From Mesotaenium endlicherianum (taxonomy: Eukaryota > Streptophyta > Zygnematophyceae > Zygnematales > Mesotaeniaceae): 48,325 nucleotides of DNA. Location of the stretch: positions 212,491 through 260,815 of the forward strand of contig WELA01013860.1 in assembly GCA_009602735.1 (NCBI GenBank), written 5' to 3'. Shown piece after piece: positions 21,807 to 30,532 of the stretch. The position numbers and the translations under genes were made by a program. Under the pieces are notes generated by a model. The model was not told where the DNA came from, did no database searches, and saw nothing but the letters and a program-made list of their open reading frames with translations. Each line of letters starts with the position of its first letter. Position 1 is the first letter of the stretch.

Positions 21807-24800
21807 CTGCCCTCGTAGCAGGTATTATGGGTCCTGTTGAACTGGATTCACTATGCATGCCTGACAAACAGATAAGGAGACCATCAGCAATATAGACATT
21901 CAGAGAGTGCACACTCTGGATGCTCTTGTTCCACCTGATGTCCAACATTTCTTTACTAAGTCAGGACAACAATGCGAAAGTCAGGAAAAGACAGTCCCCC
22001 CTATCCTACTGCATTGCATGATTGCAGGTAGGAAGGTGAAGGCATTTGTTGACGGAGGGGCGTCACATACTGTTATCAACAAGAACTTAGTTAAGCGGCT
22101 AAGGCTGCCTACTGTCACCCAAGGGAATAGAAAAATATTCCTTGGAGATGCCTCAAGTATCCCGGGAGGAGTTATAACCAAGCCTATTGAGGTCCAGTTA
22201 GGTTCTGGCATTGCAATTCTAACTGAAACGCTTACATTGGAGGTACTCAACACTAGCTTTTATGATCTCGTGCTAGGCAGGTCCTGTATTAATAGACATC
22301 AAGCTGAAGTGTGTTGGAGCAGAGGTACAGTTAAAGTGAGAGGAGCCAGTGATGGGCAGACTGACTTGGCACCCACCAGTGCTCTTCCTCTTGTCCTGTG
22401 TGGATGGCAAATGAAGGAAAAGAAGAGGCTTCGAGAAGGATGCAAGTTGCTGAATGCAATGGAGTTCGTCAAACGCTGGAACCAAAAGGAAGACAGAATG
22501 TTCTGTCTGCTGCTAAGAGAGGTACCTCCTCAACCTGAAGAAGTGGTGGAGAAAAAAGTAAGCCCTCCGGAGCACCCTACTGCTGCGAAAATTGTTGCTC
22601 AGTACACGGATGTATTTAATATGCCTCCAGGACTACCCCCTAAGCGGGAAGTAGATCATCGGATTGATTTATTACCAGGTAGTTAGCCACCCTGGCAACG
22701 CACTTATGGCTTGTCTTATGTGGAGAGCGAGGAGTTGAAAACACAGATTGCAGAGCTTGAGGAAAATGGTTATATTTCTCCCAGTAAATCACCTTACGGC
22801 GCACCCATCCTATTTGTTAAGAAAAAGGATATCAGTATGCGGATGTGTGTGGATTACAGAGCCCTGAACAGAATTACGGTAAAGACCAAGTATGCTTTAC
22901 CCAGAATCGAGGACTTGCTTGATACCCTGTCTGGAGCTAAGGTGTTCAGTAAGATAGATCTCAAGAGTGGTTATCATCAAATCAGAATTGCTGAGGGGGA
23001 TGAACACAAGACTGCTTTCCGCACACGTTATGGACACTATGAGTTCAACGTGATGCCATTTGGACTGACTAATGCTCCTGCTACCTTCATGGGTGCTATG
23101 AATGACATTTTCAGACCTTATTTGGATAAGTTTGTGCAAGTTTTCCTGGATGATATTTTAATTTTCTCTAAAGATGAAGCTCAGCACACTGAACACTTAA
23201 AGAAAGTGCTGGACACTCTGCGGAAAAATCACTTATATGCTAAAATGAGCAAATGTGATTTCTTTAAGGAAAGTATTGAATTCTTAGGCCACGTTGTCAG
23301 TAAAGAGGGCATCAGTGTGGATCCTAAGAAAGTCCAGACCATACGGGACTGGCCAGTACCACAGTCTGTCTCTGAAGTTAGATCCTTCCTCGGGTTGGCT
23401 AACTACTATAGGAGATTTATTGAGAATTATTCCACAAAGGCCAGTAAACTGACTGACCTTACTAAGAAAGACATAGGGTATGTGTGGGGGGGAGAGCAGC
23501 AGGCTGCAATTCAGACCCTTAAAGATGCTATTTGTTTTGCCCCAGTGCTAGCCGTGTATGACCCCAGCAAACCGATGCAGGTGGTCACTGATGCCTCTGA
23601 CTTTGCCATGGGTACTATTCTGTTGCAGCCTGCGGACAAAACCACAAAAGATGGTAAGGTAAGGCAGGAGTGGCACCCTGTGTTGTACGAGTCTATGAAA
23701 TTTAATCCAGCGGAGATTAATTACTCAGTGCATGATAAAGAGCTGCTAGCCATCATTCATGTGCTCAAACAGTGGCGAGCATACTTACATGGTAAAGCCT
23801 TTAAAGTGATTACAGATCATCTAGCTCTGACCCACTTTCAGAAGAAGTCCAAGCTGTCGAGGAGGGAGAACCGCTGGAGCCAGATGCTGGAGCAGTTCCA
23901 AGTCCAGATTGACTACAAACCAGGGAAGTTGAATCCTGCTGATGCACTCTCTTGAAGACCTGACTTGCAAGAAAGGAACTTTAGTCAGCATGCTGTAGAT
24001 AAAGTCCTTTGTGCACTCACTTCACTAAAGGTGAAAAAGTCCTTCCTTGAACAACTTAGGAAAGCCTACCTTTCTGACCCAACATTAGAGCCCAGCCCCA
24101 CTACTGGTGTGTGTCGTGCTACTGAACTCGGGTATAAGCTTAAGGGAGAGGTCTGGGTGACTGAAACCACTTCAGGCAGGCTGAAGCTGGTCATTCCTAA
24201 TAACTTGGAAATAAGGTCTCTCTTACTGAGTCAAGCGCATGACAGTCTCCTGGGTGAACATTTGGGGCAGGCCAAAACTGTTGGCAAACTGGCAAAACAT
24301 TGTCATTGGGAGGGGTTATCCCGGGAGGTCTTGAAATATGTGAAGTCCTGTGACCAGTGTCAGAGAAACAAGTCTCGGCACACATCACCCGGAGGTATCT
24401 TCCAACCACTGCCCATCCCAGCTGGACGCTGGGAAACAATATTTTATGGACTGGGTGGTCTCACTACCAAGAACTGCCAATGGGCATGATTCGATACTGG
24501 TGGTGGTAGATAAACTGACAAAAATAGTCATTTTTATCTCCACAACTGTTAAAGTAACTGCACTCGAAACGGCGAGACAGTTCTACAACCATGTAGTATG
24601 CCAACATGGGCTCCTCTCTAATATCATCTCAGACAGAGACTCAAAATTCACCTCTAAGTTCTGGAGAGCTTTAATGGAGTTAATGGGAGTCAAACAGCTG
24701 CTCAGCACAGCAAACCACCCTCAGACTGATGGGCAGACTAAAAGAACTAACCGAGTTCTGCAGGAGGTGCTGAGAGCATATATTAACCAAAAACAAGATA

Positions 24801-25543
24801 ATTGGGATGACCTGTTGCCTCAAATTCAGTTTGCGGTCAACAGTGCGGTGCACGCGTCAACGGGCAAGACTCCTTTTGAACTCAGCCTGGATAGAGCCCC
24901 TAAGTCTCCTTTAGATGTACTGGGGGAGTCTTTAACTGACCCTGAAAGGATTGACAATCCGGTCTCCCTCCAGTTAACTCAGGAGTTTGCTGACACACTG
25001 TCAGATGTCCAACAAAACCTGCACAAAGTCCAAGAAAACCAACAAAAATACGCTAATCAACACCGTCGGGAGCTGACATTTTCTAAGGGCAATTTAGTCA
25101 AACTGCATTCTCAGCACCTGTACCTCCCTGGTGTGGTCAAGAATAAGCTTGGCCCTGTCTGGGTCGGTCCATATTCGGTAGTGCGTCGTGTCGGTCAGAA
25201 TGCTTACAAACTGAACATGTCAGCGGACTACAAGGGTCACCCGGTCTTTAATGTCTCCTTCCTGGAACCATACATCGAAGGTGATACACTGTTCACAGGT
25301 CAGTTACCTGTCCAACCGGGACCGGTCCCCGCTGTCCGGGACGACGATTCTGAGGAATATGAGGTCGATGAGATTTTAGACGCTCGCTCGGTCCGTCGAT
25401 CGTCTAAATATGTCATGAAGTACCTCATCCGATGGAAAGGTTACGATGCCTCTGGGGACACTTGGGAGTTTAAAGACCAGCTGACCAATGCCAAAGGGCC
25501 GTTGAAGCGGTTCCACCTTCGGGCGGCTGAGGCACCGCCCTAA
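21740..25543 (+). pseudogene. LTR-1 pol (PR-RT-RH-IN-chromodomain), broken
   Basis: The polyprotein order is protease (FVDGGASHTVI, near 22050), reverse transcriptase ([11 protein letters not shown] to FLDDILIFS, about 22711-23250), RNase H ([14 protein letters not shown], near 23580), integrase (HHCC finger near 24240-24375, then core) and a chromodomain (YEVDEILDARS to LIRWKGYDASGDTWE, about 25360-25480), which defines a chromovirus. Lesions seen: a frameshift between 21850 and 21890, TAG at 22684, TGA at 23953, and a frameshift near 24440 at the start of the integrase core. The catalytic Glu of the integrase D,D-35-E triad is Lys (TDGQTKRTN near 24730). The copy is therefore inactive. Confidence 0.9.
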
Positions 25544-25591
25544 CTGTCCCTTCAGTAAACATGGGAAGGTGACAGGAGGTCCTGTCTCCAT

Positions 25592-25668
25592 ATAAGTTGG
25601 AGGGGGATGTGACAGTTAGTGACAGTTGTGACGAGCAGCCCACCTTTAAAATTAAGTTGGAGGGAATG
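25592..25668 (+). other. Two internal polypurine-tract-like copies after pol
   Basis: ATAAGTTGGAGGGGGA (about 25592-25607) and ATTAAGTTGGAGGGAA (about 25651-25666) resemble the true tract ATAAGTTGGAGGGAT at 27597-27611. They lie directly after the chromodomain, where the element's polypurine tract would normally be. The first is followed by TGTGACAG, an LTR-start-like word. Confidence 0.6.
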
Positions 25669-25868
25669 GTATTCTCTGATCATCGTATTACACACTCAAC
25701 CTGCGCTCACACTCACTTGCTCTCTAACTCAATTTTCCCCTTATATTCACTCACACCAGGTATTCCACACTAGGAACTCTCCCGATTGCGTTCCTCTTCA
25801 TCAAGGGCACTCAGTAGCGGCAAAATATCATGACTTCACTAATTGCATTGTGTTTATGATTGAGCAAG

Positions 25869-27526
25869 ATGATTCAAAAGTCGGAACTATAGAGGAAGAG
25901 AAGGACGGAAGAGGCACATGCAGAATACTTACAATTCCGTGGAGACATCGAATCATCCTCCATCTCCGCTTTGGAATCACAACGACTCCAACAACAGCAA
26001 GAGGCACAGAAGAAGAAGGAGAAGGAGGAACAAGCCAGACTGAAGCAGGAAGAACTGGACAAAAAAGCTGCAGAGGAGGCCAAGAAAGCAGAGGAGGAGA
26101 GGCAAGCTGAAGAGAAGCGGAAGCAGCAGGCTGAAGAAGAAGAACAGAGGAGAATCGGCAGCTACCGCTACACAGTGCTGGGCAAGGGCTTGATCTACTG
26201 GAGGAGGCCTTCAAGTATGCCCAGAGAAGTCGCAGTGAGTAGCAGAAGGAAATCCTCCAGAGGGAAGGGGAGACATCCGAAAACTTTGACAAGTATATAG
26301 AGGTCAGCACGGGGCTCCTCCTCTACCACAATTACGCCAGGATGGTAGGATATACGGTCAGAGAGGCCAAGGCAATGGCCCAGGTGAACGAAGCAGGGGC
26401 TGTCTCAATTCCTGGTATCTGGGGGGAAGATAGGGTCATCAGGATGATCCCCATGGACGCACACAGCTTTAAGGACTCAACACCCCATAACAGGTTCAAG
26501 GCCATGTATAATGAGGTGGAGAGAAGGAGCTGGGAATTCTTGGCCAGGGAAACCAGTCAGCTAGACTTTGCAGGGCACTGGTACCCTTGTACTCTTAAAA
26601 GGAAAGACCCTGCCTTCTTTCAAAAGCCCACTGATTGGCGGTGGACGACCATCAACATGAGGGACCAGCAGAATGACAAGGCGACGGATGAGGATTTCCT
26701 AACAGACCTAAAGGGGAACATAGTATTGCCCCCTCACATTGCGGCTTAGGACCCAAGATTGGATGCAGTCAGAGACTGCATGAGCCAAGAGATGCAGGGG
26801 GACAGAAGCAGGGCCCGAGAGTCATTCTCAAAAGGAAAGCACGCTTATGCCAAATGGGCAAGCAAGAAGGGGGAAAAGGACCTCTATGCGGTCCGGACTC
26901 AGCAGCCCCTACCAGCACCCAAAAGGGGAAGGTCAATAGGATATTCTTTTTCTCGGGAAGAGCTGGAGCAGCTGACAGAATAGACCCCAGAAGTTTCAGT
27001 GGAACCCGGGGACGGAGAGGAGGAGGAGTCAGAGGAAGACGAGGAGGAAGGCGAGGAGGAGGACACTAGCCCCGCCGTGATCCTGACACCTGCCACATCC
27101 CCTGTAAGGGAGAAGACGGAGTTGGCCCTGCAGCAACTCGTTGAAGAGCAGGATATCACTTGGCTGGGAAGTGCCAGAGGACAGAGCCCATCTGCAGGCA
27201 CGGAGACCCAGTCAGACAGGGCAGACCGGAGGGCTGCTCGGGAGATAGCCAGAGGCCTGCCAGCATCTCCCTCGCAGAGTGGGCATGTACCCTTGGCTCA
27301 TGTTATGCAACATCCTTCTGGGATGCCGGTATACGTACCTGTCAGTTTGAGGGCTGCCCAGGAGAAGGCTGCCTCCCTTCAGTTTCAGACTGTGCAGGAG
27401 GAAACAACCCTGTTACTACGTTCTCCGCGGGGCCCCTACGCGGATCCCCCAGGCTTCAGAAGACCCCAAGACAGGAGGAGGTCTGGCTCCCCTGAGTGTA
27501 GGGCATCAGGGACATCTCCCTCCTAA
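25869..27526 (+). pseudogene. LTR-1 additional ORF downstream of integrase
   Basis: An open frame begins at ATG 25869 and, allowing one frameshift near 26160 and four in-frame TAG codons (25890, 26240, 26747, 26981), runs to TAA at 27524-27526, about 550 codons. Residues near the start form a highly charged Glu/Lys/Gln coiled coil (25965-26150). A middle domain of ordinary composition follows, containing GLDLLEEAFKYAQ, HNYARMVGYTVREA, GHWYPCTLKRKDP and TDWRWTTINMRDQQND. Then come an acidic run (about 27010-27065) and a Ser/Pro/Arg-rich tail. I see no signal peptide or membrane span, so it is not an obvious env-like protein. I do not recognise the middle domain. It may be a captured host gene or an accessory ORF of this family. 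Confidence 0.65.
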
Positions 27527-27575
27527 TCGCAATAGGCTGGGGACGGAAGGGATAGCACGATGTTATTAGTGTTAG

Positions 27576-27594
27576 TGTTGTCGAGGCGACAACA
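27576..27594 (+). other. Perfect 8-bp hairpin before the 3' LTR
   Basis: TGTTGTCG, a 3-nt loop AGG, then CGACAACA. It ends 2 bp before the polypurine tract of LTR-1. Confidence 0.8.
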
Positions 27595-27596
27595 TG

Positions 27597-27611
27597 ATAA
27601 GTTGGAGGGAT
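27597..27611 (+). other. LTR-1 polypurine tract
   Basis: ATAAGTTGGAGGGAT lies directly before the TG of the 3' LTR at 27612, the position where plus-strand priming occurs in LTR retrotransposons. Confidence 0.8.
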
Positions 27612-28329
27612 TGTAATGAATCAATATATTAGTTGACATAATATTCATTTAAATAACATAGTTAAATAAGTTCAGCCTGCTGAATTCTAGTTAATGATCA
27701 GTCTGCTGGACTTTATACTTAATATCAGTTTAATGACTCAGCCGGAAGCAGCAGGCTGATGTCAGCTTAAGTCAGCTTGCTGACACATTCTTTGACAGCC
27801 AGCTGACTTCCGTACTCGGTAGCAGCGAACTGCCTCGATATGCATCTAAGTGTGGTATGCTAGATGAATGGCCAGATGACATCCCTATGATGGATGGCGA
27901 TTCGGGATGATGGGAGATGGCGGTGGATTTGGTTAACCGAGGTCCTACCAACGTGGTTAACTCCCAGGTAGGCGGTGCCATCGCACTGGCCGTTGAACAG
28001 TAAACTCATTCCATGTACATATGCTAGGCATTGCTCTCGAGTTCGGCATCGGAAATGAGGCCAACTCTCTTGTACAGCTTACTGAGAGAGAACTGAATCC
28101 AAGGCGAGAAGCCATTGATACGCACTGTCTTCTAACCTTGCTTATGTATGAGTTTACTGAATGCATTATTGATGCTAGTTTACTCGCATTTGATTTACGA
28201 GTATTGTTCACTGCTAGTGTGTTGTCCTTTGCCGTTTAATCAGTTAACGAAAAATCCATAAAGATTACTTGCTGATGTAAAGATCTTTATTAATTGTTAA
28301 TCGCCTATTTGGTAAGTCCATTCATTTCA
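27612..28329 (+). repeat. LTR-1 3' LTR
   Basis: 718 bp, starts TGTAATGAATC and ends TTCATTTCA. It keeps the canonical TG...CA ends and matches the 5' LTR at about 96-97% by eye. Confidence 0.95.
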
Positions 28330-28697
28330 TAAAACAAACATCAGAGTGCATGAATAACGTATAAGATGAGGTGTTGCATAGTTTTCAAGTACTTATAGGT
28401 CCTTTCTGCAAGAAGCAAGTGCTATAATTGAGATCTCAATTAAGAATTGAGAAGATAGATATACAATAAAATACTGATAAGCATAACTAAGGGCAGAGAA
28501 GCTCTGGCCAACTAGCAATAGATTGTTGTAAATGTAAAAGTTTGACAAGTCTGTATTTTGTATGAACAATAAAGCAAAAGTCTGAAAAATAACTATCTTT
28601 GTTCTGTAAACCCTAGCACAACTTGCAATTCATGCATGCAAACTACAGATTGTGAACTCCTCAACATGGGCAAAAAGCGCGCCTAGAAGTTCTTAGT
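28330..28697. other. Spacer between LTR-1 and LTR-2
   Basis: 368 bp of AT-rich DNA, part of the enclosing element by position. No gene seen. Confidence 0.6.
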
Positions 28698-29200
28698 TGT
28701 AGTGATTTGAGTTATTATATATTAGTTTGCATATATTTTAATGTTTTCAAATATATTTGGAGTAGTATTGTGTGGAGTCAAGTGTGAATAGGTACTCTAG
28801 TAACTTGGTTCATGTCCTTTGAACCTTCCAAGGCATTTTCGAAGTTTGAGGAAAGACCTAGAAGAACTCCATGTGGCAAAAGTCAAATGTGCCATTTTTA
28901 GGTCAAAAGGACATGTGTACATTATTCTAGAAAGAGGTGGCAAGTTTTGGGATGTGTTGGGTGCCAACACATCAACATACACTTTCCTAGAAATTACTTA
29001 TGTAGCAAGTACATAAACAAGAGCTAGAACATAGAAAGACATTGCAGAATCACTCTTGTGCTTGCCAAAATCCAGAAATATATTAACTTTCAAGAAGCCA
29101 TCTCTCTTTCAAGAAGCTACCACTTCTGTTCAAAGATCCTTGTCTTGAATAGATAACCTATTCTGTTTTACTAAGTACTTTATCTATCTGTTTCACTACA
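28698..29200 (+). repeat. LTR-2 5' LTR
   Basis: 503 bp, from TGTAGTGATTTG to TTTCACTACA, repeated at 34882-35384. Confidence 0.97.
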
Positions 29201-29201
29201 G

Positions 29202-29213
29202 TGGTATCGAAGC
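29202..29213 (+). other. LTR-2 primer-binding site
   Basis: TGGTATCGAAGC one base after the LTR. It matches 10 of 12 bases of the plant initiator-Met site, with AG changed to GA. The same 12-mer is in the TRIM-like element on the minus strand at 35887-35876. Confidence 0.8.
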
Positions 29214-29237
29214 TAGGCACTTTGGTAGCACAAGAAG

Positions 29238-30518
29238 ATGGCCGATCCTCAAGACCAACAGCAAGCTTTCGAAGGAAGCCCTTCCTCTCCAAGACACCCT
29301 CCTCCAGCGCCGATGGGAGAGCCCACTCAAGAAAATCTGCAACAACAAGAAGCACCACAAGGAGGAGCACACCCTCCTCCAGCGTCGATGGGAGAGCCTA
29401 CTCAAGGAAATCTGCAACAACAAGAAGCACCACAAGGAGGAGCACCGTCAAATCCCGTGGCAGCCGCTATAGCAAAGTTGACCCCACCACAAGGAGTTCC
29501 CGCAAATGAGTGGGCAGCCTTCCTAATGACCGTCCACAACCAAGTGGGCTTGGCCACCTATGAAGCAACCGTGCAAGCGTCAAGAGAAGCTATGGCTGCC
29601 ATGGTTGCCCCTATTGCGAGCAATGCTCAAAATCCAGCCCCGGCTCAAGCGCCTCCACAAGAGCCAACGAGAGCAAGGAAACTCATCAAGCCCGGCAAAC
29701 CCGACACTTTCAACCCCGGGAAAGGTGCCAACCTGAATTTATGGCTCTACCAAGTGGAGACGTACCTCGCGTTCCTTGAAGTACCCGAGGAGGACTACGT
29801 TCCCTTTGCCGTTACCTTACTTAGAGGAGCAGCAACATCATGGTGGCGTAACTATCAAGCGGCTATATATCAAGCTATGGCGCACCCCATGCTCGGCCAA
29901 GAGCCCCCACCATCATATGCAAGATGGGCAGATTTTCGTGAGGCCCTCAAGAAGCAATTCATGCCCATCAATGCGGAGAAGATTGCCCGAGGAAAGCTCC
30001 ACCATCTCAAGCAAACGACGTCCGTTCAAGAGTATACATCCAGATTTCACGCCCTCACTCTTGAGATCCCCAACATGTCTCTCGAGGAGAAGATTGACCG
30101 TTACATCTTTGGCCTCAAACCCAAGGTGGCAAAGGAAGTGGAGTTACGCGACTTGACGGACTTCTCAAAGATCATTGAAGTGGCCCAAAAGGTGGATACC
30201 TTGGATTTCAAGCACTCCGTGCCTTCATCTTCACGGGTACCGACGACGCGGGTGTACGCAGCCCCTTCCACATCCGAATCTGGACCCACACCCATGGAAA
30301 TCGGAGTTATTAAAAGGGACCCCGCGGCTGCCCGGAAGAGTGGAAGACCCTCCAATGACACTTATGATGCAAGAAACCAGCAAGGAGTGAAAGCAAGACT
30401 CTCCCCGGCTGAAAAAGAAGCTCTCATGACGGCTGGACTATGCTTCTATTGCAAGGAAAAGGGCCATCGTGCACTTTCATGCCCCAAAAAGTTGTCAAAA
30501 AACGGACAGCGCCGGTAG
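29238..30518 (+). CDS. LTR-2 gag polyprotein
   Basis: 426 aa, intact. The N-terminal 75 residues contain an imperfect tandem repeat of about 28 residues with [24 protein letters not shown] units. The capsid domain follows ([17 protein letters not shown], about residues 190-330, with [19 protein letters not shown]). One zinc knuckle, [14 protein letters not shown], is near the C-terminus. Gag packages the element's RNA in cytoplasmic particles. The gag stop (30516-30518) lies inside the frameshift hairpin, so a shift of -1 just before it is needed to make pol. Confidence 0.93.
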   Translation: MADPQDQQQAFEGSPSSPRHPPPAPMGEPTQENLQQQEAPQGGAHPPPASMGEPTQGNLQQQEAPQGGAPSNPVAAAIAKLTPPQGVPANEWAAFLMTVHNQVGLATYEATVQASREAMAAMVAPIASNAQNPAPAQAPPQEPTRARKLIKPGKPDTFNPGKGANLNLWLYQVETYLAFLEVPEEDYVPFAVTLLRGAATSWWRNYQAAIYQAMAHPMLGQEPPPSYARWADFREALKKQFMPINAEKIARGKLHHLKQTTSVQEYTSRFHALTLEIPNMSLEEKIDRYIFGLKPKVAKEVELRDLTDFSKIIEVAQKVDTLDFKHSVPSSSRVPTTRVYAAPSTSESGPTPMEIGVIKRDPAAARKSGRPSNDTYDARNQQGVKARLSPAEKEALMTAGLCFYCKEKGHRALSCPKKLSKNGQRR

Positions 30519-30532
30519 GCCAGGAGCCTACC
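30497..30532 (+). promoter_or_regulatory. Predicted -1 ribosomal frameshift site, LTR-2
   Basis: AAAAAAC at 30497-30503 lies in the gag frame as A AAA AAC, the most efficient known class of slippery heptamer. After exactly 10 nt a perfect 7-bp stem follows: GGTAGGC (30514-30520), a 5-nt loop CAGGA, then GCCTACC (30526-30532). A shift of -1 leads directly into the long pol frame. Confidence 0.85.

Larger units (their letters stand above)
19528..28329 (+). mobile_element. LTR-1: decayed Ty3-type chromovirus with an extra 3' ORF
   Basis: An 8.8-kb LTR retrotransposon in plus orientation: LTR (19528-20248), primer-binding site, gag, pol (protease, reverse transcriptase, RNase H, integrase, chromodomain), an extra ORF, polypurine tract and LTR (27612-28329). 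The LTRs differ at roughly 25 positions in 720. The flanking 5-mers are TAGAA (19523-19527) and TAAAA (28330-28334), a 4-of-5 match consistent with an old target duplication. Frames are broken by several stops and shifts, so the copy cannot be autonomous. Confidence 0.92.

Noticed and set aside
25619-26110. A 163-codon frame overlapping the start of the extra LTR-1 ORF
   Set aside because: The frame through the coiled coil has clear protein texture, while this one is low-complexity Gly/Thr/Glu sequence in an alternative frame.
21117-26983. A reassigned genetic code with TAG as Gln, as in some ulvophyte algae
   Set aside because: CWC15 and the helicase end naturally in TAG, polymerase eta in TGA and the aminotransferase in TAA, and host exons contain no in-frame TAG. 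The TAG codons are confined to a decayed retroelement.
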